NCBI GenBank assembly: GCA_002633005.1
Contig: NMRA01000138.1
Span: 804,795 to 868,794 of the forward strand
DNA from: Phoronis australis
Taxonomy: Eukaryota; Phoronida; Phoronidae
Direction: 5' to 3'
Length of the DNA stretch: 64,000 nucleotides
Shown: one piece after another, positions 32,511-44,894 of the stretch
How the letters are laid out: every line of letters starts with the position of its first letter
Numbering within the stretch: position 1 is the stretch's first letter
Notes under the pieces: generated by a model
Databases searched by the model: none
Told to the model about the DNA's origin: nothing
Seen by the model: only the letters and a program-made list of their open reading frames with translations
Position numbers and translations under genes: made by a program

Positions 32511-33664
32511 GTACGTGAATCTTGTTTTTGGATGAGAAGTAAACAAATTTAATGTGAAGTTTACTAACTCATTGTTTACATCCGTAGTTATGTATATGTG
32601 TGCACGTAGTAGTACTGTATATGTGTACACTTAGTTACATGTTACTATGTGTGGAGATGGTGTCTGAGCCTACGGTAAAAAATAAGCTGCAAAGTTGCAA
32701 TGAACAAAAGTACAAATAATTGTCTTATTTTAATGGAAGCCGTTTAAATTAATTTATTAAATATCAGCAAAATCTCAAGAGTGTTTGATGAACAAATATA
32801 CATCTAAATAATATCCATTTCTTTATTAAAGGAACCTGTAAATATTCTGATTTAAAATCTGTCGAAATCTCAGCAAAATCTTGACACTGTTTTGCTGTAT
32901 GTACTTTGCCAAAGTCCATTTATTTCACAAATAGGCAGGTAGAGTGGCTAAGCGCGATTACGTGACTTTAAACTCTAAGGCCTGACTAATAAGTTGTTTA
33001 AAGTGCCATGAAATAATTGTGTCAGATTTCCAAGTGACTGATTCTGTGTAGTGTACTTTGAAGACTTCTGTAGGTGTATCCGCCTATTCCAGTGAGCAAC
33101 ATTAATTGCGTACGAATCAAGGTAGTCAGCAAATTGCGATGATTTTAATTTTACGTTTTTAATCATGAAATTAAATCCTGTTTCAAAAGAGGATTTATTA
33201 AAGAGTGCAAGAAAGGATAAGAGACACAAAACACCCATTTTAAGAGATAATTTTCTGTATCTACGATGGACACTCGTCTGCACCTATATGTGAAACTGAG
33301 ACTCGAACCCTTGTATGAGACATCTGAGCGAATTTATTTCAAAACTAGATGTGCACATAGGCAGTAATACTGGTTATCCATATTGTGTTTCAGACTGCTT
33401 TTTCATCCAATCTTACTTATATTGTTTTGTGATATTGTGAATTATTTGTTCATCAATGCTTTATTGGGCCTAGAGTCTCAGCGCTAATTTCTCTGTTTTT
33501 TCTGAGCATTAGGTTTTTTTAAAACAATGTAACTACACAAGATGGACTTACTATTTTATGACATTGCGTAATTGGGTGTCTTGGGGATTTTCTGTTCTCA
33601 CACTATTTCATTATAAGGACCCGGCACTGAGTTGTACTTTACAAGCCTCTTTTGTATTTACTAG
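32511..33664 (+). other. PPIP5K intron 10
   Basis: 1.15 kb. A TCGAACCCTTG word near 33,303 (minus GGGTTCGAGTCTC) is a pol III B-box-like remnant of a SINE. Otherwise nothing. Confidence 0.45.
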
Positions 33665-33747
33665 GTATGGTCACTTCTCCGGCATCAATAGAAAAGTTCA
33701 ATTGAAATATCAACCAGAAGGTGCTCCACCCAAGTCGAGTGATGATG
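33665..33747 (+). CDS. PPIP5K: PPIP5K exon 11 (residues 460-488)
   Basis: Encodes [19 protein letters not shown] and a short acidic end. Acceptor TACTAG, donor GTAAGT, phase 1. Confidence 0.95.
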
Positions 33748-34099
33748 GTAAGTCCCCTTGTGTAATTTCCTCTTTCTTAATATTTGAATGACTGTGTGTG
33801 TTCATACTATGCACATCCTTGAATGACTTTGTGTTTATACAATGCTCATCCTTTAATGCCTTGGGTAATTTGTCGTGTTTTTATTGTATGCCTCCACAGA
33901 ATGTGGGTGCATCTTGCCATCATATGCCCCGCGAAATGCGTCCACTGTTGTGTATCCAACTGGCATGTGCCACTTCTGAAATTTAAGTTTCTGTTGAGGT
34001 GACAACACCATCTCAATTTCTGATGAATTTGACTTATTCTGCATTTCATAGTTTCAATTTTTCATGTTTCCCTTTCTATTTGCCAATCCTCTCAAAGTG

Positions 34100-35010
34100 T
34101 CATTATAAAAATTGGTAGTTATTTTTCTTCTGAGGCGAGCACAGCTGGTATTGATTTCAGATGGGTTTGGGTAATGAAACATCCCTTAATGGCAATTCTG
34201 TTATAGTTTTTTTTGCCTTGATGCCTACAAAGTTCCTTCATTGATAGGTCTTCATGAAATATGTTTCATAGATGATTATAGCTGAAGTTTGTATTGGGAC
34301 ACGACCCACTACTATGGCATCCCTTGGTGGCAATTTAGATTTTCTTTTTGCCTCAATTTCGGCCAAGCTCTGTAGATCTTAATGAAATGTCTCTACGGAG
34401 GAAGCCACTTCACCTGATCAGTTTCATTGTTTTTGGCATCTGCGTCCCTATCGACAAACCGCTTAAAAAATCATTAGTTAAATTTCCGATGTTTTTCTGT
34501 TGAGGAGAGCATGGCCAAAATTAATTTTGGACAAATTTATTTCAATGTCTCCTACTGGCAATTGTAGTTTTCTTTTCATTTGTTACAATACCCTCCAGGT
34601 TCTTTTGTCATTTGTCATTGTGTGTAATCGCATTGAGAAGAACATGGCTGCTGTTGATTTTGGCACAGATTTGACTACTATGGCTTCCATTAGTGACAGT
34701 TTTGTTTTGGACCTGCCTCAATGTTCCTTGATGGATCTTCATGAAGTTAGACTTGTGTTCATGTTGAGAAGAACATGGCTGGTGTTAAGTTTTAGAAAGA
34801 TGTGATGTCTGGTGTTCACTTGTGGCAGTTTGTGTTTTTGCTGTGGCTGCATCAATGTCTAACAAATTGATGAATCTTCAAGAAATAAGACGTAATTGTG
34901 TTCCTATTGAGAAAAGCAGGATTGTCAACATTTGGATGGATCTGACTACTATTGTGCCCTCTAGTGGCTAATTGTGGGTGCATCTGAGTGAATGTCTATT
35001 AAGTTCTTGG
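34100..35010 (+). repeat. Modular repeat array in intron 11
   Basis: Modules of about 150 bp with the pattern 'gagaa/gAGcATGGC', 'gGACAgATTTGACTACTATGGC' and 'CTagTGGCAATTtTaGTTTTC', then 'TTCATGAAAT', recur about six times. Same family and same strand as the arrays at 27,840 and 37,005. Confidence 0.7.
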
Positions 35011-35444
35011 ATGCATCTTCATGATATTTGACCATTGATTCTTGTTTCAGTTTCAGTTTTAAAGGCCCAAATGAAGATAATTTGGTCAAGTGTAAATTGC
35101 CAACTTCTGACTGTGAAATGAATCCTAAGTTGCAATGTTTGGTTTGAAACAACCAGTTGTTTACCATAGGGTTGCTTTTTATCTCAAAATAGAGTTCAGA
35201 GACAATGTCTCCATTACGTTTGCATGAGTTTTGTCCTTGTGTGTAATGTATATGGCAAGTGGAATGATGCTCCTACATCATATACATCAACAATATAAAG
35301 TGTGTGCTGTTTCTTCCTTTATGTAAATAGTGTAAAATCCTGCGTGATCCTTGGCTTCTCCATAATAAATATTTCAAGTGCTTCTTGTAATGAAAGTAGG
35401 GCTGGTGTTGTTGTCATTGTATTCTTGTATTCTTGTTGTTACAG

Positions 35445-35567
35445 AGGGGCCAAAAGACCCATCGTTGGTGCTGATTCTCAAGTGGGGTGGGGAGCTGACC
35501 CCCGCGGGCAAGAAACAGGCAGAGGAGCTGGGCAAAGCGTTTAGATGCATGTATCCCGGCGGGCACG
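35445..35567 (+). CDS. PPIP5K: PPIP5K exon 12 (residues 488-529)
   Basis: Encodes [20 protein letters not shown] and [13 protein letters not shown], near identical to human. Acceptor TTACAG, donor GTCTGT, phase 1. Confidence 0.96.
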
Positions 35568-37004
35568 GTCTGTCTTGCTTCTTAGGAGCTGCTAGATGTC
35601 TCGCTTCTGTCAGTGTAGCTATTCTGACTACTGTCCTGTCTAATGTTAGCATTTCTAATTATCCTTCTGTAAAAAACTGTTTATCACGGTGTTTTCTTGT
35701 ATGGAGTAGCAATGGCAGTATATATATGGGATGAAATGTTGTGTGATTTGCTGGAAAGGGGGACTGAAACAGATTGAAGTTGACGATGAACTGTTAACTG
35801 GCTACTGCTTAACTTGAACGAGGACAACAGAGAACAAAATTGTAACTTAATGATAGATTTGAAAGATAAGACAGAGGCAAGAAAGTCAACTGAGAAATTT
35901 TTGCAATAAAATTTTTGCAGATTTTTAACAAGAAGGAACTTTGTCTAATTCTTACAATTTATTGAAAATGTCAATGGTATCATGAAAATATTAACTTAAG
36001 GCTGTTTGTTCTTGACCTCATCTCTGGTTAGTGCTGTAGTGATTACGGCAAGAACATTGCTAGTCACCATTCGAAATATGCTTAATAAATCAAGCCACGG
36101 TTTCCTGCCAAATTGTTATAAATGTACAATTAATAACTCTTAGGTGGATAATTAGCCGAAAGTGAAAGACAAAGCCAGGTTGTGCATGTTTTGCTGCACA
36201 AATTAGTATGACCATTGAGATCATCAGACCAATCATTGTGATGGTATAGACCCAAGCTGACATTCCATTCAAAATAATCTATGGTTTAATTGAGTACAGT
36301 TTCAATCTCTCCTGTGTTTGAATGAACATTTTGTATTCCTTGAAAAGGGGTATTGCTGTCATGTGAGTCGCCTGCTTTGTGGTATTGCAAACTGAGATTT
36401 ACGTGGTTTTAAAAATCAAAGATACATTTTCGTATTAAGCACCCACTGCCATTTGCCATGCAAGCAAAGACCCTCATAAACAGTCAGGTATTTTGTGTTT
36501 CTGGGGAAAATCCCTTGTCAACATTAATATTCTTCAAGTAGTTTGATTGTCTGGTTTAACAGCCACATAATGGTCACTTTAGCACATTTTGGCTCTTTTG
36601 AAACAACGCGTCCTCGAGTATTGACCTTTAAATTGTGAGTAAAGATGACTTTAATGTAATGCATTGTGTTGCAGATATGTCTGATTTCTTCCATGTGGCT
36701 AAAATGTTAATGGATGTAAATCAGTTCAAACAAAACAGTCACTCAGTCATCTCGACAAACAACTTAGTGATGTGCTAAATGTTATAGTTCCCCAGAATGT
36801 GTCGTCTGCAAAGTATAGCTTGGTGTTCCTGTTGTGTCAAAACCATGTGAACCATCTGATGCGGTCTACTTGCTGCCTCTACTTTATGTACCATCTGATG
36901 CGGTCTGTTAGCTGCCTCTTCATTGCTTGCTTAATTTTCTTTTTTCTTTTGTCAGTGCTTGAAAGTCGTTTAGTATGCTGTTTGGCAGTGATTTAATTTT
37001 TATG

Positions 37005-38215
37005 GGCCCACATATTTACATGTGGACACATTATGCCGTCATCTCCGTCCGTCCAATGTCCGTCCGGCATCCGTCCGGTGTCCGTCTGGCGTCTGTCTGA
37101 CGTACACTGCTCTGTCTCCAAAACCCTTTGATATATGCTCATGAAATTTTGCACTTGTATTTTTTCATGGATGGGACGGCATGAGCGAACTTTTGGATGG
37201 ATCCGACTACTGGTGTGCCCCCTAGTGGCAATTTTAGTTTTTTACGTTTACCTCAGCCCGTATCTTCAAAGGTCCTCAACGTGTTTTCATAAAATTTGGC
37301 ATGTAGGCATCCGTTAGTGAGATGACGCTACTCTCTGGTGTTCAGATGGATTCGACGTAGTTTGTGCCACCTAGTGGCCATTTTTACTGTTTCGAGCCTG
37401 TTTTTTAGCATCCATCCCTCTTATCAACCAAACCGCACTAAGGATGATTGTGAAAATTGACATGTATGTTCTTACTATAAAGAGGACGACTCTTGAGGAT
37501 TTTCCGACGACTTCAACTACTGTGGCACCTCCTAGTGGCAGTTTTGTTTTTTTGTGCCCATGGCTATATCTCCTAAACCGTTTGCAGGATTTTTACTATA
37601 TTTAGCAAGTGTATTATGTTGACAACAGACGACTATGACTTTTGGATGGATCTGACTACTGGTGTGCCTCCTAGTGGCAATTTTAGTTTTTTACATTTAT
37701 CTCTGTATCTTCAAAGGTCCTGAACAGATTTTCATAAAATTTGAAATATAGGCATCTATTAGTGTGATGACACTATCCTTCTGTTTTCAGATGGAATCGA
37801 GATATTTTGCACCTCCTAGTGGCTATTTTTACTGTTTTTGAGTCCACCCTCTTTTCAACCAAGCCATTCTAAGGATAATTTTAAAAATTGGCGTTCTCAG
37901 TTGTGGTGCCTCCTAGTGATACTTTTGCACCTATAGCTGTATCTCCTCGACCCATTACAGGATCTTTATTAAATTTTATTAGTAAGTGTATTTTTATGAG
38001 GCTAAAAAAAGACGACGATGACGTTTAGACGGATCCAATGAAAGCTGTGTCCCCTAGTTGCAATTTCATTTTTTTCTGTTTCCTTTTGTTTCTCTGAAGT
38101 CTCTTGACAGATTTTCATGAAATTTGGTGTATAGCTTTCTATTAAAGAAACAATGGCATGTTCCTGTTTTCAGATAAATTGGACGTTTTTGCGCCATCCG
38201 GTGTCCATTTTTATG
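37005..38215 (+). repeat. Modular repeat array in intron 12
   Basis: Head: GGGCCCACATATTTACATGT, GTCATCTCCGTCCGTCC and several CCGTCCGG/CCGTCTGG words. Tail: modules at about 37,192, 37,343, 37,499, 37,640, 37,785, 37,897, 38,022 and 38,171 (mostly 141-156 bp apart) with 'ggatGGATccGACTACT', 'CCTAGTGGCaATTTTaGTTTTT' and 'TTTCATAAAATTTGGCAT'. Modules alternate between two subtypes, so the 37,192 and 37,640 units resemble each other best. It is the longest and best preserved of the three intronic arrays. Confidence 0.8.
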
Positions 38216-39325
38216 ATACAAATAAACAACCTTAGAAGCACCCTGTTTGCGGTCCATTTGTGGTCGCATTTCAAGGCTCTGTGTTGCTCTTGTTGATATG
38301 ATCTGCAGTGTTTAACTCTGTTCTTGTGATCTACATTCTGTAATTTGTTCCTTTTTCCATTTCTTTTCATTTAACTGCTGAGTGTTTTAACACAGTACAC
38401 AAATGTGTAATATTTGCCTCCCAGTTGTCAGCAGTTTCTAATGTGTTGTATATCTGAGGACTGGAAAAAGCTTCGTTCTTTTCTCAGACTTGCAGGGATC
38501 TCATGCACACAACATGAGAAAAAAACATAATCAAACAAGTGTTCAAGCTGATTGAAAAGAATATTTAAATGTTTTCAATTTCTCTACAAAAAGAAGTGCA
38601 AAAATTTTCTAAGAAGAACGGTTGAGTAACAGAACACAGTGATAATTGAGTATTAGAACATAATGGTTATTTCGAAACGAGAACATTTATTAACATAATT
38701 ACGGTCAAGCATGTTCTTTTGATTTGCTTGCTGCTTTGGTGTGCTTTCCTTGTATAGATGCAGCTGTCCTTTGGTTTATTATTGTTTAACTTTTTTCAAA
38801 CTTCTGTTAACGCCCCTTTTAGTGATTATGTGTGTTCTCCATAAATTAGTTTAGGCATGGTAATTTAACCAATAAAAGCAATAATTGCTTTTTGCTGAAA
38901 GTTTTTGAGTAACATTTTCACTACCATAATTTGCTTTGGTTTATAGATTTTCTCTTCCTTATCTTGTTACAGTTTAATTTAAGTCTGAACATTTTCGCTA
39001 CTTATAATTTGCTCTGGTCGAATGATTTTCTCTTCCTAAAGTTGTAACAATTTTAAATCCTCTTCATTCGATTTTACGAAAATTTCCCTGCTTTTTTGGC
39101 TTTTGCAACATTAAATTTGTCAAATTTCTTTGATAATTAGATTTTAAGAAAATGTTCAAATGTTAGAACTTACTTGTGTAGTTTTAAGTAGACTACGTTG
39201 TTGTCATTTTAGAGTGACAATCCGTTATTTTGTTTCAGTTAACGTAGTATGTAAACGTTCAGTAAAAGTTTCATGTAAGTCGTGACCACGGTAACATTTA
39301 TCAACATTCATTTTTGTTCTTCCAG
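38216..39325 (+). other. Rest of PPIP5K intron 12
   Basis: AT-rich, no further feature. Two diverged copies of 'ttTGCT(T/C)TGGT..AtGATTTTCTCTTCCT' near 38,930 and 39,010 suggest a small local duplication. Confidence 0.45.
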
Positions 39326-39447
39326 GTGACTATGGCCACACCCCTGGTCTTGGGTTGCTACGGTTACACAGCACCTACCGACATGACCTTAAGATATATG
39401 CGTCTGATGAAGGGCGAGTTCAAATGACAGCAGCTGCATTTGCAAAG
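39326..39447 (+). CDS. PPIP5K: PPIP5K exon 13 (residues 529-569)
   Basis: Encodes [20 protein letters not shown] then [13 protein letters not shown], the second phosphatase signature. Acceptor TTCCAG, donor GTGGGC, phase 0. Confidence 0.96.
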
Positions 39448-39940
39448 GTGGGCCGATAGAATTTGATGAATCATTTAGAGAACTGTATCTGGCTGTACTG
39501 AAACTTAAATTTGTATTACGACTGGAACTCAGAGTGACTATGAATCTATTTTCAATGACTTTGCCTTTTTGTTGACATTGTTTGGGTGTCTTACAGTCGC
39601 TCTTAGCCAATAAATAACTTTTGAAAAGTAGTCATGGTAACCATCATGTGACATAACTTTTATGGCCCTCCAGCTTTTCTGTACAAATTGCCTAAAACAT
39701 CTCACTCACGTATCTTTGTTAATGGTATTTTTGTAATTAAGTAAGCTTAAAGTGCATTTATGTCTCTCACACCAAGTTGTCTAGTGAGTCACCATTTGCT
39801 TCCAGAGAATCTCCTATACTTAATAGTTCGAGTTTCTGGTCATATTTTGATATGGACAGTGTTTCAAGCCATGTGATAATAGCAATTTTACGTTCATAGT
39901 AATTGTGGTATTTGTGTTTTGTAAGCGTCTTTGTTGTTAG

Positions 39941-40053
39941 GGATTACTGGCCTTAGAGGGTGAGCTGACACCAATACTTGTGCAGATGGTGAAAAGTGCC
40001 AATACAAACGGTCTTCTTGACAATGATGCGGAGGCAGCCAAGTACCAGTCAAT
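39941..40053 (+). CDS. PPIP5K: PPIP5K exon 14 (residues 570-607)
   Basis: Encodes [20 protein letters not shown] followed by NGLLDND. Acceptor TGTTAG, donor GTGAGT, phase 2. Confidence 0.95.
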
Positions 40054-40155
40054 GTGAGTACTCACCTGACCACTTTTGTAGCAGTTTAGTTGCGCGTTAT
40101 TGAGTGCTTGGTACATCACTGATGTCTAAAGGCCCTTTAATTGACTTTTTGATGT

Positions 40156-40352
40156 TTTGGGAGTTGCGATGAGTATGAATGTTAACTTTGGTCCTGGATC
40201 GAAGTTAACAATGGTAGTTAACTTTGCAGTGAACAAGTAGATTTAACAGCAGAGTGTCGACGCTTCAGCGCAGTATGAATAATCAAGTTCGGTCTCATCG
40301 ATGACTGGGACACCTACCGTTTACTTTGATGTCCATAATTAACTCCCAAAGC
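40156..40352. mobile_element. Possible small MITE in intron 14
   Basis: TTTTGGGAGTTGCGAT (about 40,155) and AATTAACTCCCAAAG (about 40,338-40,352) are imperfect inverted ends about 195 bp apart. Internal TTAACTTTG words and a GTAGATTTAACAGC word are shared with 18,800. No target duplication was identified. Confidence 0.25.
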
Positions 40353-40642
40353 CGATATGAATGGTTCAAATTAATTTCACATTTTACATCGACGCTTCTG
40401 TCATACTGGAGTTATGTTATTATGTTTTTCAGTCACTGTGTTAGTTAATGGATTGGTCTTTGGGTTTGCAAAATAATGTGATTGATGAAATATTCCTTTT
40501 ACAACACCATCATCATTTCGCTACTATTGCTTGCATTCTGTTAATGGTGGCCAAACAAACTGTTATTAACCATGACGTGTGTCTAAGATAATCAGTGAGA
40601 ACTGACAATGTTGACTTTGACAAAGGATTTGTTGCCTTCCAG

Positions 40643-40709
40643 AGTGAAGTTCAAACTGCACTCAATACTCAACCAGAACTGTGATTTTAGTGACGAAGAC
40701 TTGCAACAG
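40643..40709 (+). CDS. PPIP5K: PPIP5K exon 15 (residues 607-629)
   Basis: Short exon encoding VKFKLHSILNQNCDFSDEDL, aligned with human [20 protein letters not shown]. Acceptor TTCCAG, donor GTCTGT, phase 0. Confidence 0.92.
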
Positions 40710-41399
40710 GTCTGTTTACTTAAATCAACTGTCTGGCACTTCTGATAGTATTTTACAATGGTGTCATGCAGAAGGGACTAGACAAGTGTTAAATAGATGT
40801 CAAAACTCATTACTGGTGCTAAAATGTAAGACAGCCCTATTATAAAATCATTATAATTGAAATCCATTATTTTGAGTTGCCATTTTGTCTATGCACAGCA
40901 GCTGGAACCTTTGAGTTCACTACAAAATACCCTACAGATGGCAGTGTAGTAGGACATCTTAACATGTGTTACCTGTTCCTAGAAAAGACTTCACAAGATA
41001 TCCTACGACAGCCTCTGTTGACACACTGGAGTATGACCACACCTCAAGACAATACGCATTGACATGGTCTTCTTTACAATACAAAGCTGTGTAGTCTATA
41101 TTGTTTATCAATTGTAATGGCACAAGGTTAGTTATGACGTTCTGCGTCTTACTGTCCTGGAGAAGAACATTTGTGTCACTGATCAAGCCTCCCACTAATT
41201 AAATATATCTGAAATAAAATTTTAAGAAAAAGGATTCAACTCAATCTCGGTCATTTTGTTGAAGAGAAGAAGATGTATTAGAAACATGACAAAAAGTAAA
41301 CATTGATAATGTACTTGGACATCATAGTCAAGATAATTAAGCTCTTAATAAGGTGTTTGTGATGTGGTTGGTAAGTTACTTACTGTTTTATTCACCCAG
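40710..41399 (+). other. PPIP5K intron 15
   Basis: About 690 bp, nothing recognised. Confidence 0.6.
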
Positions 41400-41544
41400 C
41401 TGGCTCCAGAAGGCAACACATCAGTGTTGAATGCTGCGCGCTTCGTTCAAAATCCATGCCAAGTGTGTGTCAAGATACACCAGCACATGCGCAGTTTGTT
41501 AGAGCGAATCAAGGAGTTACAGAAAGAGGCTGCTGGTGGTGTAG
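41400..41544 (+). CDS. PPIP5K: PPIP5K exon 16 (residues 630-678)
   Basis: Encodes LAPEGNTSVLNAARFVQNPC then helical ...IHQHMRSLLERIKELQKE. Matches the human LTPSGSISLIKSMHLIKNPV region. Acceptor ACCCAG, donor GTAAGA, phase 1. Confidence 0.93.
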
Positions 41545-42304
41545 GTAAGAGTCTGTAATGAAACGGTAAAAGTCTGTTAGGAGGGACTGTAAGGTCCAGG
41601 AGAAGAGCAAAGGGTCTAGGAGGACGTCTATGGGTCTATAAGAAGATGGTAGAGATATTTGTGAAGTTCAGTGGAGGGCAGCATGGGCCCTTGAGAAGTT
41701 GTTGTCTGTGAAAGAATGACAAGGATTTATGAGGGGACAGTGAGGGTATATGCCGAGGCATTAAGAGTCTTTGAGGGTTGGCTAAGATAGCATGAGTGTT
41801 AGCAAGGGTTCATTGGGGGACAGAGTGATCCTCACAGGAACTATTAGGGTTTGTAAGGGGATGGCCACCAGGTAAATGTCTGTGTGAATGGGCAGCAAAG
41901 ATTCATGAGATAATATTAATTGTAAGTGATGAGAGAATAAACATCTGAAGGTTTGGGAGAACAGTCCTTACAGAGAAGATATAGGTCCATGAATGAACAG
42001 TTAGACAGTATAAATGTCTATTAGTTCATCTTAGCTTCACTGTTAGGTAATAACTCCCTTGCTCATTGCGCTAATCCATTAAAGGATGTAGGATGAGCCT
42101 TAACATACTTATCTCTAGATTCCATGCAACATGGCAGAATTATGAGGTTTGCCTCATTGTGGCAATCCTAGTGCTACATTTCTGACAAAGTTGATATTTG
42201 TAAAGAGTGTGGTATGTTGCCATATTTGGACCAACTGGGCTCGTTTTTTTTGCCCCTAACTCAGATAGGAGGGAACTTTGACTTGAGTGTGTCGTTCATT
42301 GCAG
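41545..42304 (+). other. PPIP5K intron 16
   Basis: Purine-rich in its first 400 bp, with a loosely repeated 'aGGGTCTa(g)GAGGA' motif; no defined element. Confidence 0.45.
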
Positions 42305-42531
42305 AGCCTAAACTCTATCACAGTGAAAACTTAGAGTTGATGTTGCGTCGATGGAGCAAGCTGGAGCGAGACTTCCAGATGAAAAACGGACAGTTTGACA
42401 TCTGCAAAGTACCTGACATATATGACTGCATAAAGTACGACCTGCTGCATAATCAGGATTGTCTCAAGTTTGACCACTGCAAGGAGTTGTACAGCCTGGC
42501 GAAGGCTATGGCTGACATTGTTATCCCCCTG
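42305..42531 (+). CDS. PPIP5K: PPIP5K exon 17 (residues 678-753)
   Basis: Encodes [36 protein letters not shown] and [15 protein letters not shown]. Acceptor TTGCAG, donor GTGAGT, phase 0. Confidence 0.96.
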
Positions 42532-43172
42532 GTGAGTTGGAAAAATGGGATGTGACTAAATCAGCTGAATACATTGGTGTCGGTCTGTAATCAATGAATT
42601 TATACCACACTTTTGATTCCATTGGTCAGGCAGAAAAGAAAGTAGTTGAATGTATTGATGCCATTCTCTGGTCAAGAGGCAGTAATCAATTTCTTTTAGT
42701 TTTTAATTAGTGTCTGATATCTGGAACTGTTAGTGAGTCAGAGGAAGGTGATGTTAGTGATCTGATAAAGTGAAAATTGATGGCACTGTTTATTCAGTGT
42801 AGCTCATTGTAATCTCAGCTAGAGTTTGTTAGGTTGATGATGAGGGAATCTGATTCTCTGCTTTCCAGTGTAAAACGAAAAATAAGGTAGAATGATGGAA
42901 TAAAATGTATGAAATACAAATGACCAGTATATGAAGCTGTTGTAAAATTGGTTTAATCCATTTGAGTGAGAAGATTCAGTTATCAGGTATGGAGATTTGA
43001 CTGTTTGTTTCAAACTTGTTTATGTGTGATTTTTTTATTCATAATGTTGTGTGTTTGTAGGTGTTTTGTCAGTGGATGGATATGATGTCTTTGGTTGTAT
43101 CTAACTGGGAGAGCTGAATGGAAAGATGGCTTGTAATATTTAGATGATATGACAAGCACTGCTCTTTTTTAG
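42532..43172 (+). other. PPIP5K intron 17
   Basis: About 640 bp. Ends at a strong CTTTTTTAG acceptor. A second acceptor-like site lies inside exon 18. Confidence 0.6.
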
Positions 43173-43396
43173 GAGTATGGTATCACAACACCAGAAAAGC
43201 TGAGTATTGCGCTCACTCGTTCACAGTCAGTGTTGAAGAAGATTCACGGTTGGTTGTCGTTACAGGAATATGGCATTAAGGCTGATGAGAAGCTTCACAT
43301 AGCTACGAGTATTGCCTCGCCGCTACTGAGGAAAATTGAGAGCGATCTAAAAACCACACATGAAACCGAAGACGACAGTACTCGCTTAGACTCGAG
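43173..43396 (+). CDS. PPIP5K: PPIP5K exon 18 (residues 754-828) with internal duplication
   Basis: Encodes EYGITTPEKLSIA...LKKI, then seven residues, then EYGIKADEKLHIA...LLRKIESDL. The human protein has only one such unit. The second copy is the family-like one (SPLLRKI-SDL); the first is diverged. The two units are 93 nt apart and in frame. The CAG at 43,263-43,265 just before the second GAA could be an alternative acceptor that would skip exactly 31 residues without a frame change. Main acceptor TTTTAG, donor GTAGTA, phase 2. Confidence 0.88.
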
Positions 43397-44830
43397 GTAG
43401 TACCCAAGGGTCTGTAAGGCAGGCGGCCATCTTGTATTAGTCAGCTGATCAGACTGGCAGCCATTTTGGATCTGTTTAACTATCATAGAGCTCTGTGTGT
43501 TGGTGTGTTAGTTGTGTTCAGTCTGGTTTTTCTGCTTGTTCTTCCTTTCTGTTGGGTTAATTTGTGTTTTGGGTACTGCACTTCATAATGCTGGTCTAAT
43601 TTTACCAACAAAAAGAAAAACTTCAGTTTTTCTATATTTCTTAATTCATTACTTTTCATTTATCTCTCTGGGCTGCTCATTAGAAAAATCTCTCATGTAG
43701 TGAGCTCTCCAGTTAAAAGCGTTTGACATCAGTGTGGAGAAGTGTTCCAGGCAATCTTTTGTCCAGCGTCACACACGCTGATACACAATCAATTATCTGC
43801 CAAGCTTCAAAGAGTTACTATTGATGTCATTTATCATCATTTTATAATCATATGGTTCTTCTCTCAGACAAAAAGATGATAGTCCTACATTCTTATTGTG
43901 GGCTGTTGGGGCTTGCTGTTTCTTGCTTGTTCACTTATCTATTGGCAAAGTACTACACTGGAATATACCATGAAACAGGCCAACTTTCTAATGTTATGGT
44001 TATTGAGTATGGTGTTCAAAGTAATTCAAATTCAAAGCTTGGTCAGTGATTTTGCTTTATTATGTTCACTCAGAAATTAATTATGGCTGTCATCCGTCTA
44101 TGGATGCTTCTCAGAACACACCACTTACCAGATTGTCACCTGTGACCTCCGTAATACGCAGGTCTGAGCTTGGTTTAATATAAGGCTGAGGGAGAACCCA
44201 CTAACAGCATTAGACTAATCCCTGATATGGCCATCTGCTTGCTGTACTGTTTGTCTTGTGTTTTCGTTTGCTAACTGTTGTCAAAGTGCCAATATGAACA
44301 CCGTGTGGCTGAAAAATTTGGCTGAAGTTTGTCAACCATTTTAAGTTGGTATACTCAGAGAAACTAAATCTTATTGCATCAGTGATCAGCTTATAAGTTC
44401 ACACAGAGTGCAATATTGCTTTGTTGAGTAAGTACTAGTTAGAATGCCAACATTGCACATGAAAGGTGATTCATATTGCTACTTAAATGTTTTGTTCATG
44501 TTGCCGCATGGTTGGTTTGTTAGTGTTATGTGTAGCATGACATGATTTTGATTGGCAGCAATATGTCGCTGGCGGAGCAAGAAAAATGGGCATTATTGTT
44601 TTTAGGGCTAAAAAAAAACGCTTTTTGGGAACATTATTGGATGTGATAGACTTCTTAAAGTAATTAGCTTTTGACCAGAACTGTAAAACAAACAGAATCC
44701 GTTCAACTTGTTTTTGTGGTGTTATTACAAACCACCAATTCTAGCTGTTACCTGCCAGACATTAGTAAAAATCCAGGCTGGTGTCCTTACCATTTAAATA
44801 CCCTGATAATAATCTACTAATTATGGTGTT

Positions 44831-44894
44831 GGGTTTGGTTCAGCAATAGTGCATTCGACCGCTGATGTAGAGCTACTGGGTTTGATTCCATGCT
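44831..44894 (+). repeat. tRNA-like SINE head in intron 18
   Basis: GGGTTTGGTTCAGCAATAGT is followed by GCATTCGACCGCTGATG and a B-box-like GGGTTTGATTCCATGC. The arrangement matches a tRNA gene with A-box, anticodon arm and B-box, but with a damaged A-box, so it is a SINE head or tRNA pseudogene. Confidence 0.5.
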
